A stretch of 15,128 nucleotides of DNA from JAUSKF01 sp964355005 (lineage in GTDB: Bacteria; Patescibacteriota; Minisyncoccia; UBA6257; WO2-44-18). The notes under the pieces were generated by a model. It was not told where the DNA came from. It ran no database searches and saw only the letters and a program-made list of their open reading frames with translations. Every line of letters starts with the position of its first letter. The first letter of the stretch is position 1. The stretch spans positions 1 through 15,128 of the forward strand of contig CAYHBX010000018.1 of NCBI GenBank assembly GCA_964355005.1, written 5' to 3'. This document shows positions 1 through 6,586 of the stretch, one piece after another. A program made the position numbers and the translations under genes.

Positions 1-19
1 TTTTGGCTAACCAACTCGG

Positions 20-43
20 CCGCCCAGCAATGGGTGGTTTTTT
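20..43 (+). terminator. Intrinsic terminator of an upstream plus-strand gene
   Basis: A 7-bp stem (CCGCCCA / TGGGTGG, one G-T wobble) with loop GCAA is followed directly by six T. The T run lies on the plus-strand 3' side, so it would end a plus-strand transcript entering from outside the window. It converges on the rnhA unit. Confidence 0.65.
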
Positions 44-53
44 GTCCTCCCAA

Positions 54-82
54 ATTCGCATTATTTGCCAAAATTCGCATTA
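54..82. repeat. 29-bp direct repeat, copy 1 (9-mer-like units)
   Basis: This 29-bp stretch is identical to 15083-15111, about 15 kb away. It is itself built from near-repeats of ATTCGCATT and ATTTGCCAA. Read on the minus strand it starts a few bases after the rnhA stop codon, as units such as GCGAATAAT and GCGAATTTT. Confidence 0.8.
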
Positions 83-92
83 TTCGCGATTA

Positions 93-728
93 CTACCTGT
101 GAAACCCCAGATCGGCCGGATTGTTATTACCGGAAATGTGGATCACGCGACCACCTTCTTCCTCAAATTCTTCACGCAAACCGGCCACCATCTCGGCAAG
201 CTCCACGGTTTCGGAAGCAACTTTATCTTTTTTAATAAAACCCTTGGACCAGTAATCGATAACCAACTTGCTGTCACCGAAAACTTTTTTTATTCCGGAC
301 TTCATCGCGACCTGCATCGCGTAAAGGCAGGCTAATAATTCGCCATGGTTATTAGTCGCTTTTTTGCCAAGCAAATGCTTCCCGAATTTATTTATGTCTT
401 TCGTCGTAAGTACCTCGTGTAGTAAGTCGTTCCCCCGTTCATCCGTCACGCTGATCTCCGTCCCCTTCCCTCTCCCCGTCCCGGCGTCAAAATAAATCCC
501 TCGTTCCAAAGCCTTTTTCGTAATTCGTAATTCGTTATTCGTTATTCGTTTTGTGTACTGCGCGCCAGCGAGCAGCCACGCCTCGGCCTCGCTTTTAGCG
601 ACGAAACCCTTATACCGCGCCCCATAAACACCCGAGACTTTTTTCTCGCAATCTTTCCAGTTATCTACAATGGCGCTCTCCCCACCCCGCAAAAGATAGG
701 CGTAATATTTATTTTTAGTCTTTGCCAT
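93..728 (-). CDS. rnhA: Ribonuclease H with N-terminal viroplasmin (hybrid-binding) domain
   Basis: Cleaves the RNA strand of RNA/DNA hybrids, for example R-loops and replication primers, in the cytoplasm. Residues 7-52 fit the viroplasmin-like hybrid-binding domain of RNase HI (KYYAYLLRGG, VSGVYGARYKGF). Residues 77-211 are the RNase H fold, with a likely acidic catalytic set D81 (YFDAGTG), E130 (NHGELLA), D152 (GDSKLVI) and D206 (NPADLG). The chain stops soon after the last aspartate, as I recall for short members of this type. The linker between the domains (residues 60-71) is encoded by five tandem 7-bp repeats. The start is the ATG at 728, 31 bp after the DHH gene stop, so it is probably the last gene of that unit. 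I see no clear ribosome binding site; the spacer is a 9-mer array. Confidence 0.93.
   Translation of the reverse strand: MAKTKNKYYAYLLRGGESAIVDNWKDCEKKVSGVYGARYKGFVAKSEAEAWLLAGAQYTKRITNNELRITKKALERGIYFDAGTGRGKGTEISVTDERGNDLLHEVLTTKDINKFGKHLLGKKATNNHGELLACLYAMQVAMKSGIKKVFGDSKLVIDYWSKGFIKKDKVASETVELAEMVAGLREEFEEEGGRVIHISGNNNPADLGFHR
517..551. repeat. Heptamer tandem repeat inside rnhA (5 units)
   Basis: Plus-strand units are TTCGTAA, TTCGTAA, TTCGTTA, TTCGTTA and TTCGTTT. Read in the gene, the array encodes the inter-domain linker, about residues 60-71. A 7-bp unit rotates the frame, yet the copies here keep the gene open. Confidence 0.85.
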
Positions 729-730
729 CT

Positions 731-769
731 ACTTTATGAACCTTATGAACTTTATAACTTTACGAACTA
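731..769. repeat. 9-mer tandem array at the DHH gene stop codon
   Basis: Plus-strand units are ACTTTATGA, ACCTTATGA, ACTTTATAA and CTTTACGAA. On the minus strand the first unit AGTTCGTAA is the last two codons plus the TAA stop of the DHH gene. The array fills the gap to the rnhA start. The same family (AGTTNNTAA) occurs at 3091-3121. Confidence 0.8.
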
Positions 770-1602
770 AATGGCCCTACATACTTCCAGGGAAGCTTTG
801 CGTTTAACGGTAGACGAAACGCTGCCGCCGCCTTATGCCCGCCGCCGCCATATTTTTGCGCCAGCTTGGATACATCAAATTTCCCGTTGGAACGAAGTGA
901 AAACGCGCGATAATCCGCCTTCTCACTCCAAACTATCCCAAACGGCGGCATCAGTTTGGTCAGCTTGTTTCCTATGTCAGAGTGAAGCAACGGCGAATTT
1001 ACCACCAAGCATTTATGCCCTTCAAATTTCACAACTTGCGCGTTCCCCAGCGCGTGCTCCTGCAAAGACTCGCTATAATCCACTAATTGCCGACCCTGAA
1101 GCATAAACGCTTTCAGTTTTTTCTTGTTTTCGTATTCTTTAACCGTTTTGCTCCAAAATTTAAAATCAAAGGGCATTTCTTCTTTCAACATTGATAACGC
1201 CTTTGATTCGGGTAGTTTCCACTTCCAAATATCAGCATCCTCAACATATTTCAAAAATGTCGGCACAGGCTTTTTGGGATGAAAATAATTCCAGGCGATT
1301 ACCGCGCCGGAGTGGTTCATCATATAAGACCGCTCGGTGGATATCTTTACTACCCCTTGATTAGAAAAATGATGGTCCAGCACCACCAATTTTTTATTAT
1401 CTTTCAAAAGCTTTTTCATCACCGGCGCCGAAAAGGCGGTATCGATCAGATAAACCTCCCTGCCTTTTACCGGAAAATCCGGGGCTTCTCCCGGCTTAAC
1501 TCCTACATAATCCGCCTTATTCCCAAGTTTTTTCCAGGCCGACCAGGCGCCTCCAAAGCCGTCCCAGCACTTCTTGTGATAAAAAATAACGATGCTCTTC
1601 AT
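760..1602 (-). CDS. DHH-family phosphoesterase with DHHA1 domain
   Basis: A member of the DHH superfamily of metal-dependent phosphoesterases (relatives: RecJ, NrnA oligoribonuclease/pAp phosphatase). Numbering from the chosen start, I see the metal-binding motifs DGFG (residues 14-17), LIDT (D54), LDHH (75-78) and DADIW (122-126), then the C-terminal DHHA1 signature GGGGHKAAAAF (252-262). At 280 residues it suits a small cytoplasmic nanoRNase or nucleotide phosphatase; the substrate cannot be read from sequence. An in-frame ATG lies 36 bp upstream (1638). I prefer 1602 because a perfect TATAAT sits 9 nt before it and the protein then begins MKSIVIFYHK, straight into the first strand. It follows a small membrane-protein gene and precedes rnhA on the same strand. 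Confidence 0.92.
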   Translation of the reverse strand: MKSIVIFYHKKCWDGFGGAWSAWKKLGNKADYVGVKPGEAPDFPVKGREVYLIDTAFSAPVMKKLLKDNKKLVVLDHHFSNQGVVKISTERSYMMNHSGAVIAWNYFHPKKPVPTFLKYVEDADIWKWKLPESKALSMLKEEMPFDFKFWSKTVKEYENKKKLKAFMLQGRQLVDYSESLQEHALGNAQVVKFEGHKCLVVNSPLLHSDIGNKLTKLMPPFGIVWSEKADYRAFSLRSNGKFDVSKLAQKYGGGGHKAAAAFRLPLNAKLPWKYVGPFSS

Positions 1603-1611
1603 ATTTGAATC

Positions 1612-1617
1612 ATTATA
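1612..1617 (-). promoter_or_regulatory. -10 box (TATAAT) of the DHH-rnhA unit
   Basis: A perfect TATAAT on the minus strand ends 9 nt before the ATG at 1602. A weak -35-like TTGCCT lies 15 bp upstream. The predicted transcript would have a leader of only about 2-3 nt. It overlaps the longer alternative reading frame, which argues against the 1638 start. Confidence 0.6.
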
Positions 1618-1675
1618 CAGCTCATAGGCTTTAGGCAATAGTCAACACAAAAAGCCGGGCGCGAGACGCGTCCGG

Positions 1676-1912
1676 TTAATTCACCAAAAACTCAATTATT
1701 CCCTTCATGAAACAGCAGACCGCGACCAGCGCGAGAACGAACCAGATAAATGCCAAAGCGAAACCCATGGTCATCTGACCCAAGCCCGGATCCCTGACAA
1801 ATTTCAATTTCTGCGCGTAATCATAAAAAGCCCAGAAGGAGAAGTAGGCCGCTCCGGCAAAAACCGCGGCGATAAGCAGGTCCAGCCACGGCAACCACCA
1901 GGGTCCGTACAT
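1676..1912 (-). CDS. Small two-helix membrane protein, unknown function
   Basis: I do not recognise a family. The 78-residue chain has two hydrophobic segments (about residues 8-29 and 50-69), joined by a charged loop (YAQKLKFVRDPGLGQ), and a Trp-rich N-terminus (MYGPWWLPWLDLL). It is probably an inner-membrane hairpin. The start is supported by AAGGA with a 7-nt spacer (1920-1924). It lies 38 bp downstream of pgk on the same strand, so it is likely co-transcribed with it. Nothing suggests a catalytic role. Confidence 0.75.
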   Translation of the reverse strand: MYGPWWLPWLDLLIAAVFAGAAYFSFWAFYDYAQKLKFVRDPGLGQMTMGFALAFIWFVLALVAVCCFMKGIIEFLVN

Positions 1913-1944
1913 TTTCCAATCCTTAATGTGCCGTCGTCAGTTTA

Positions 1945-1960
1945 CCTAAATTAATTTAGG
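1945..1960. promoter_or_regulatory. 16-bp perfect palindrome at the pgk stop codon
   Basis: CCTAAATTAATTTAGG is a perfect 16-bp palindrome that includes the pgk stop codon and reaches into the pgk/membrane-protein gap. It has no loop and no T run, so it is not a normal terminator. It could be an operator-like protein site or the remains of a repeat. Confidence 0.4.
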
Positions 1961-3006
1961 GCGGCAATGCCCGGCAAATTCTTGCCTGCTAAAAATTCCA
2001 GCATCGCTCCCCCACCGGTAGAAAGGAATATTTTTTTATTAGAAATTAGTAATTCAAAATTAGGAATTACTCTTTGGAAAAGAGTGGTTGTTTCACCTCC
2101 GCCGACGATAGAAAACGCCCCGCTTGCCACGATCGCTTTCGCTATCTCTTCCGATCCTTTGATGTATCTCGGGTCCTCAAATTTCCCCAATGGCCCATTC
2201 CAGATGATCGTCGCGGCTTTGGCGATCTCTTCTTTATAACGCGCAATGGTCATTGGCCCGATATCCAATGCCAGACCCTCCCCTATCCAATCCGCCGGTT
2301 TCACTATCTTTTCGGAATCCGGCACTATTTCTTTGCTGTTTAACACACTGCTACCCAGCAAAACCTTGTCCGCTTTTGGCAATAAATTATTCACCGCAGG
2401 CAATTTATCGGAAACTTTCGCTCCACCGAAAATCAGCACTAATGGCGATTTCGGATTTTTTATCGCTTCACCCAAAACTTGAATTTCTTTTTCCAATAAA
2501 AATCCAGCATAACTGGGAAGTAATTTTGGCAATTGAGTCACGGAAGCGTTGGCGCGATGACAGACCGCGAAGGCGTCGTTTACGTAAAAATCTCCCAGCT
2601 TCGCCAGACGGGCGGCAAACTCCGGGTCATCTTTTTCCTCTCCCGGCCAAAAACGCAGATTCTCTAATAGAAAAACTTTGCCTTCGGATAGACTCTCCGG
2701 AATATCCGGCAGAAAAACAACTTTCTCCCCCAAATTCTTTTCCAAAAACGGTACAAATTCTTCTAAGCTCAATTCTTGCTTCTTACTTCTTGCTTCATAA
2801 TTCTGGCCTTCCGGCCGTCCCCGATGACTCAAAATAACAAGCTTATTACCGTTCTCTGTCAGCCATTTTAGTGTTGATAAATGAGCCTCCAATCGCAACG
2901 CATCTGCTAAATCGGCATTCACCGAATGATTGACATTAAAATCCACCCGGACTAGGCAAGTCTTTCCGGCCACCGATTTTGGGGAAATATCTTTTAACAA
3001 ACGCAT
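1951..3006 (-). CDS. pgk: Phosphoglycerate kinase (short form)
   Basis: Transfers phosphate from 1,3-bisphosphoglycerate to ADP, an ATP-forming step of glycolysis. Clear PGK motifs: RVDFNV (20-25), SHRGRP (60-65), ENLRFWPGEE (115-124), NDAFAVCHR (143-151), GGAKVSDK (194-201), ALDIGP (246-251), WNGPLGKFE (269-277), GGGETT (302-307) and the end STGGGAMLEFLAGKNLPGIAAL region. Length is 351, against about 390-400 for most bacterial PGKs. The missing part lies between LLGSSVLN (216-223) and DIGP (248), roughly 40 residues of the C-terminal nucleotide domain. Two loops (about 70-80 and 314-327) are encoded by heptamer tandem repeats. A TATATT lies 10 nt before the ATG. It is the first gene of the minus-strand unit. 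Confidence 0.95.
   Translation of the reverse strand: MRLLKDISPKSVAGKTCLVRVDFNVNHSVNADLADALRLEAHLSTLKWLTENGNKLVILSHRGRPEGQNYEARSKKQELSLEEFVPFLEKNLGEKVVFLPDIPESLSEGKVFLLENLRFWPGEEKDDPEFAARLAKLGDFYVNDAFAVCHRANASVTQLPKLLPSYAGFLLEKEIQVLGEAIKNPKSPLVLIFGGAKVSDKLPAVNNLLPKADKVLLGSSVLNSKEIVPDSEKIVKPADWIGEGLALDIGPMTIARYKEEIAKAATIIWNGPLGKFEDPRYIKGSEEIAKAIVASGAFSIVGGGETTTLFQRVIPNFELLISNKKIFLSTGGGAMLEFLAGKNLPGIAALN
2039..2073. repeat. Heptamer tandem repeat in pgk, C-terminal loop
   Basis: Plus-strand units are TTAGAAA, TTAGTAA, TTCAAAA, TTAGGAA and TTACTCT. They encode about residues 313-325, between GGGETTTLFQRV and IFLSTGGGA. Most PGKs have a shorter link here. Confidence 0.75.
2773..2807. repeat. Heptamer tandem repeat in pgk, N-terminal loop
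   Basis: Plus-strand units are TTCTTGC, TTCTTAC, TTCTTGC, TTCATAA and TTCTGGC. They encode the lysine/glutamate-rich loop near residues 68-78 (NYEARSKKQE), just after the GRP motif, a place where PGK loop length varies. Confidence 0.75.
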
Positions 3007-3016
3007 AAACTTTTCG

Positions 3017-3022
3017 AATATA
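3017..3022 (-). promoter_or_regulatory. Probable -10 box of pgk (TATATT)
   Basis: TATATT on the minus strand lies 10 nt before the pgk ATG. It is inside a direct repeat of CGAATATAC (3015-3023 and 3033-3041). No convincing -35 is seen. The leader would be about 4 nt. Confidence 0.4.
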
Positions 3023-3055
3023 CTAATTACCCGAATATACGAATCATCATATCAG

Positions 3056-3088
3056 AAAAATAAAAATCCCCGAAACGATTCGGGGGAT
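3056..3088 (-). terminator. Intrinsic terminator after the C39-like peptidase gene
   Basis: A 7-bp stem CCCCGAA / TTCGGGG with an ACGA loop. Read on the minus strand it is followed by TTTTTATTTTT. It lies about 30 bp past the stop at 3119 and separates that unit from pgk. Confidence 0.8.
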
Positions 3089-3090
3089 TT

Positions 3091-3121
3091 TACTTTACAA
3101 ACTTTAGAAACTTTATAACTA
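3091..3121. repeat. 9-mer tandem array at a stop codon (AGTTNNTAA family)
   Basis: Minus-strand units are TAGTTATAA, AGTTTCTAA and AGTTTGTAA. The first contains the TAG stop of the C39-like peptidase gene. Same family as the array at 731-769. Confidence 0.75.
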
Positions 3122-4015
3122 ACGATAAATCACGATCCCCTCTCGTTCAGTTTTGTCTTCCAACTCATGCCAGCGTTTCATAAAATCCGATACCTTCTGC
3201 TTCCAAAAATCTTCGCCGCGGCTAGGATCGGAAAAAATAAACTCATCTTTGGTGTAACCAATGATTACCGCGTAATGCCCTTCACCCAATTGAGGCGTAT
3301 CCTGAAAATTTACGATCACCGGATAACCGCGCTCTAGGGTTTTCCGCACAGCCGCTTCGGTCCAGCGCTCACTCCATTGCACCTTAAATCCAAGCTTTCT
3401 GGCTGTTGATGCCAAATCTTTCGGATCGGTACCTTTTTCCGGAGTAGTTTTTGCCAGCCGGATAAGCTGTTTTTCCGACACACGCTTGCCGAGATATTCA
3501 AAAACGATCTGAAGGGCCACTGCCCCGCAAGAATAATTCGTAGACTGATTGAACGTGGCAACCGGCAAAATAAAATCTATACCATCGCGAATCCCGATTT
3601 CTACCCGCGCCGCGTAATCGTGCGCCTGATTATAGCTCCAACAACGCGCCATGAAACGCCGCTCGGTGAATTCATGCCAGATCGTCGGCTTAATATCTGC
3701 CTTCTCTAGGCCGCTATCTATCCAGATCTCATTCAAGGGAACATACAGATACCGATAAGCATGTCCGCCGCTGGTAAAATCAACATAAGTCTCGTTGCGG
3801 ACCCGATTGCCGTCCACCAGCCAAATATCAAAATTCCACAGCTTGCCGAGTTTTTTTATTCTCGGATTATAACCAAGCCGATATCTAGCCCTTTTCCTTT
3901 CCAGTTCCCGGAAATCAATTACTTGGGAGATCTCCGCGCGCTTCTCTTGGGCGCGGTAAATATTCGTCCCTCCCGGCATGTAAAATCTTTCCGGCGGCAA
4001 ATAGCGCTTATTCAT
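3119..4015 (-). CDS. C39-like papain-fold peptidase fused to a metal-binding-like N-terminal region
   Basis: The C-terminal half fits a C39-like cysteine peptidase: Cys in NYSCGAVALQ (residue 163 from the chosen start), His in GEGHYAVIIGY (247) and Asp in FSDPS (263), the usual Cys-His-Asp order. The N-terminal half carries WHEFTERRFM (HE at 114-115, E118) followed by YNQAHDYAARVE (H132). This HExxE...AH pattern resembles a metal site, but I cannot name the family. There is no signal peptide or membrane helix, so it is probably cytoplasmic. An in-frame ATG exists at 4045, but the start at 4015 has AAGGAGG with a 5-nt spacer, the strongest ribosome binding site in the window. It lies 62 bp after the C45-type gene, in the same unit, and is closed by a terminator. 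Confidence 0.85.
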   Translation of the reverse strand: MNKRYLPPERFYMPGGTNIYRAQEKRAEISQVIDFRELERKRARYRLGYNPRIKKLGKLWNFDIWLVDGNRVRNETYVDFTSGGHAYRYLYVPLNEIWIDSGLEKADIKPTIWHEFTERRFMARCWSYNQAHDYAARVEIGIRDGIDFILPVATFNQSTNYSCGAVALQIVFEYLGKRVSEKQLIRLAKTTPEKGTDPKDLASTARKLGFKVQWSERWTEAAVRKTLERGYPVIVNFQDTPQLGEGHYAVIIGYTKDEFIFSDPSRGEDFWKQKVSDFMKRWHELEDKTEREGIVIYR

Positions 4016-4020
4016 TTCTG

Positions 4021-4027
4021 CCTCCTT
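4021..4027 (-). promoter_or_regulatory. Strong ribosome binding site (AAGGAGG) that sets the start at 4015
   Basis: AAGGAGG on the minus strand, 5 nt before the ATG at 4015. It lies inside the longer reading frame that begins at 4045, so it favours the shorter protein. It also shows that canonical Shine-Dalgarno initiation is used here beside the leaderless-type starts. Confidence 0.75.
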
Positions 4028-4077
4028 GTTTGGTCTTTTGGCCATTTTTTAAAGCACTTTTATAAGTATAGAAGTTT

Positions 4078-5034
4078 TTAATTAATTACAATAGTTTTAT
4101 TTTTCAGATCAGCCAGAACGGTGGCAAAGGTTTTCGAGCCATCTTCTTTGTTTAGAGGACGCTTTAATTCGGTCAACCAAACCCGCAACATACCTCGTTG
4201 GTCCAATTCGGATGACGCGCTCCTTTCCGCGGTCAAAAGTCTGGCAATACTGCTTTTAGTTCTGATAGTTTCTAAGTTTTTAAATTTCGGATGGATATAA
4301 TGATTGCTATGGCAAAATTTTTGTCCCACGGATTTAATGCCGATACTCCGAAGCCGTTTTTCTACAGAAGCTATCTTCCCGGATACGTCACCCATCAAAT
4401 AATGGAAGCCGGAAGCCTCGGATAAAGATCTTAAATTCTTGATCGCGGCATCAATGTTTCCGGACTCCAAAATTTTCCGTGCCGCGAAATAACGCGGCAC
4501 TCCGCGCAGATCGGGTTTTTTTACCGGTAAAAAATTAACGCTATAAAACCAATCATCGCCCCAACCAAAAGCATTGCCGGCCAATTCCCCCGCGTACGCA
4601 AAACCGGAATAATTTTTATCGTTTCGGGAATAATTCACTACGGCGGCGCCGAGCATAGGTTTTTCCGATATCTCATCTTCGTTGTGGATAATAAAAGACG
4701 ACCGCCGATTACTAATTGCCGCGGAAGTGCAACCGTCTTCCTTGTTTAGAAGTTCGGGGCAATTTTCTATAAATAAGTCTTGAAAGGCAACTTTGGCGCC
4801 CAAAGCCATACCCCTAAGCTCCGTAGTGTGGTCAGGAAATAGTTTGCTTAATTTTTTGAATAGAAAACCAATCAACGCCCGGTGATTCTTACGCGCGCCC
4901 CGTAGCCGCTTCCCGTCACGCGACAACAACTGACGGATCTCTTTCCGGAGACTATAACCGATATTTTCCCCCTTCTCCAATGGAGAACCGCGCAAAATGA
5001 TCGTTTTAAACTTTTTATTCCGAATTCTGAACAT
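4078..5034 (-). CDS. C45-type peptidase / acyl-CoA:6-APA acyltransferase-like Ntn hydrolase
   Basis: Resembles the C45 (penicillin acyltransferase-like) branch of N-terminal-nucleophile hydrolases, which self-cleave before a cysteine and then act on amide bonds. Seen: EDGCTSAAI with candidate nucleophile C102 preceded by G101; HNEDE (117-121); AGELAGNAFGWGDD (148-161); CHSNHYIHP (241-249); and a C-terminal ATVLADLKNKTIVI, as is usual for the last strands. There is no signal peptide, so the likely site is the cytoplasm. The 318-residue length is normal. It is the first gene of a two-gene unit with the C39-like peptidase, from a promoter that overlaps that of ndh. The natural substrate is unknown; families like this hydrolyse or transfer small acyl-amide groups. 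Confidence 0.85.
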   Translation of the reverse strand: MFRIRNKKFKTIILRGSPLEKGENIGYSLRKEIRQLLSRDGKRLRGARKNHRALIGFLFKKLSKLFPDHTTELRGMALGAKVAFQDLFIENCPELLNKEDGCTSAAISNRRSSFIIHNEDEISEKPMLGAAVVNYSRNDKNYSGFAYAGELAGNAFGWGDDWFYSVNFLPVKKPDLRGVPRYFAARKILESGNIDAAIKNLRSLSEASGFHYLMGDVSGKIASVEKRLRSIGIKSVGQKFCHSNHYIHPKFKNLETIRTKSSIARLLTAERSASSELDQRGMLRVWLTELKRPLNKEDGSKTFATVLADLKNKTIVIN

Positions 5035-5040
5035 CTTTCT

Positions 5041-5050
5041 ATTATATAAT
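5041..5050. promoter_or_regulatory. Bidirectional overlapping -10 boxes between two divergent genes
   Basis: ATTATATAAT is a 10-bp palindrome. On the plus strand TATAAT (5045-5050) is 6 nt from the ndh ATG. On the minus strand TATAAT (5046-5041) is 6 nt from the ATG at 5034. The two boxes share two base pairs and the whole intergenic space is 22 bp. Any -35 would lie inside the opposite gene; none is convincing. Confidence 0.75.
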
Positions 5051-5056
5051 TAAATC

Positions 5057-6313
5057 ATGAAGAACATCGTAATCCTTGGGGCCGGATTCGGCGGTTTAAA
5101 GACCGCTTTTGACCTCGCTAAAGGGTTGCGCCGGCACGGCCTGGAAAAAGAGTACGAAATATCGCTGGTAGACCGGAACTCTTATCATACTTATACTCCC
5201 ACGCTTTATGAGATAGCTACCACGTCCAAAGAAACGGCGAATTACGTGGGTTTAAAAAATATCGTCGCTTTTGACATCGCGCGGCTAACCGGCGGCTCCG
5301 GCATCAATTTCATCAAGGCGGAAATAAAAGAACTTGACTTGATCGGCGGGGATGTTCATTTCGCCAACGGCACCAGTTTACGCTGTGAATATTTAGTGCT
5401 TGCCTTGGGGTCCGAACCGAATTATTTCGGCATCCCTGGTTTGAAAGAAAATTCCCTGGCCTTTAGAACTTTCATCGACGCGCTGAAGATCCGGGATTCG
5501 GTACTGGAATTAGTTTCCGCCAATGAAAACTCTAAGATACTGATCGGCGGGGGCGGTTCCTCCGGAGTAGAACTGGCCGGAGAGATAGAAGAATGGCTGG
5601 GAGAAATTAAAAAAGAACCCGGAAAACACACCGCGGAAGTAGTTATTATTGAAGGCGGACCAACCGTCCTCCCCGGCTTTTCTCCGAAAGTTATCAGTCT
5701 GGCTCGAAAAAGACTGGAAAAACTGGGGGTGGTTCTGAAGCTGAATGAAATGATCGAAAAAGTTATCGCCGGAAAAGTGATGCTGAAAGGCGGCGGCGAA
5801 GAAACTTTTGACCTGCTGATCTGGGCCGGCGGCATCAAAGCCTCGCCAATCGCCTCTTCCCTGCCGCTGAAAATTGAACAGCGCGGCCGAATAGAAGTTG
5901 CCGGCGCAATGGAATGTCTGCCGCAAAGTCCGGATTTGAAACTCTACGGAAAGATATATGGTCTGGGAGATCTGATCTGCTTCTATGACCAAAGAACCGG
6001 CAAACCGATACCCGGGGTGGCGCGCGCCGCTATTCTACAGGCAGGAATAATTTCAAAAAATATTCTCAATGAGATCCGCGGTATAAAAAACCGTGCTGAA
6101 TATAGACCGATGACCTACCCGTACGTCATTCCGATCGGTGGAAAATGGGCCATCGCCCAGATCGGCCCGGTCGTTCTGCGCGGACTTAAGGGATGGGTAA
6201 TAAAAGGACTAATAGAACTGAATTACCTTTTATCTATAATGCCTTGGTGGCAAGCGGTAAAAATTTGGATCCGCGGGTTGCTGATATTTATTAAAAACGA
6301 CCGTTTGGGTTAA
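5057..6313 (+). CDS. ndh: Type II NADH dehydrogenase (NDH-2), FAD-dependent
   Basis: A single-subunit, non-proton-pumping NADH:quinone oxidoreductase at the inner face of the membrane. Seen: FAD-binding GAGFGG (8-13) with the acidic end of strand 2 in LVDR (38-41); the YHTYTPTLYE segment typical of NDH-2; LALGSEPN (115-122); a second dinucleotide site GGGGSSGVELAGE (164-176) for NADH; AGGIKAS (257-263); and GLGD (302-305), which contacts FAD. The C-terminal 40 residues (GWVIKGLIELNYLL, WWQAVKIWIRGLLIF) suit amphipathic membrane-anchoring helices. Length 418 is normal. A reduced genome may use it to recycle NADH; which acceptor it uses is not shown. The promoter -10 is 6 nt from ATG. Confidence 0.93.
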   Translation: MKNIVILGAGFGGLKTAFDLAKGLRRHGLEKEYEISLVDRNSYHTYTPTLYEIATTSKETANYVGLKNIVAFDIARLTGGSGINFIKAEIKELDLIGGDVHFANGTSLRCEYLVLALGSEPNYFGIPGLKENSLAFRTFIDALKIRDSVLELVSANENSKILIGGGGSSGVELAGEIEEWLGEIKKEPGKHTAEVVIIEGGPTVLPGFSPKVISLARKRLEKLGVVLKLNEMIEKVIAGKVMLKGGGEETFDLLIWAGGIKASPIASSLPLKIEQRGRIEVAGAMECLPQSPDLKLYGKIYGLGDLICFYDQRTGKPIPGVARAAILQAGIISKNILNEIRGIKNRAEYRPMTYPYVIPIGGKWAIAQIGPVVLRGLKGWVIKGLIELNYLLSIMPWWQAVKIWIRGLLIFIKNDRLG

Positions 6314-6337
6314 AAAAATCCCCGGCGGTTGCCGGGG
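6312..6337 (-). terminator. Intrinsic terminator of the candidate small RNA
   Basis: A 7-bp GC-only stem CCCCGGC / GCCGGGG, loop of four. The seven T follow it only on the minus strand (6318-6312); on the plus strand it is followed by AACAGATC. So it does not end ndh, which stops at 6313, but a transcript coming from the other side. Confidence 0.75.
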
Positions 6338-6580
6338 AACAGATCGGGACTTTGTCCCTGTGGGGGGAGTCCGCTCGCTATGCGCGGCTCCCCCCTGTTC
6401 GTTGCGGGTGTTTTTGTCAGATGCTCTATGAGCTATCGCGACTGGATAACGAGATCCTCAGGAGAGGCACCCGCGGGCGCCCTCTTATGTTCCTGTAGCT
6501 TCCACCCGCGGGAAGCTATGCGGACCTCAAACCCCGTCACACAAACTTGTGTAAGGGATAAACCAATCATTAAAGAGCGG
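6312..6580 (-). ncRNA. Candidate structured small RNA, family not recognised (about 265 nt)
   Basis: The minus strand carries a good promoter (TTGACT, 17 bp, TATATT) and, about 265 nt later, an intrinsic terminator, with no convincing reading frame between. Stable elements in RNA order: ACACAA/TTGTGT (6552-6539); an 8-bp hairpin TAGCTTCC/GGAAGCTA with loop CGCGGGT (6518-6496); AGAGG/CCTCT (about 6485-6463); GCTC/GAGC (6434-6424); then outer stem GAACAG/CTGTTC (6400-6395 with 6342-6337) enclosing two hairpins, one with a 12-bp stem (6395-6362) and GGGAC/GTCCC (6358-6346). CACCCGC (6410-6404) can pair with GCGGGTG, which occurs twice earlier (6509-6503 and 6474-6468). I looked for tmRNA, RNase P, SRP and 6S hallmarks and saw none that convince. 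Confidence 0.5.
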
Positions 6581-6586
6581 ATTTTA

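Noticed and set aside
1603..1638. Upstream ATG at 1638 as the DHH gene start
   Set aside because: The extra 12 residues overlap a perfect TATAAT and precede the first conserved strand with no ribosome binding site.
2253..2837. 194-residue plus-strand reading frame
   Set aside because: It is antisense to pgk, which has full family motifs.
6312..6580. tmRNA, RNase P RNA, SRP RNA or 6S RNA
   Set aside because: No tRNA-like ends with CCA, no tag-peptide frame, no P4 signature, no SRP domain IV loop, and no single long rod with a central bubble could be found by eye. A covariance search could still overturn this.
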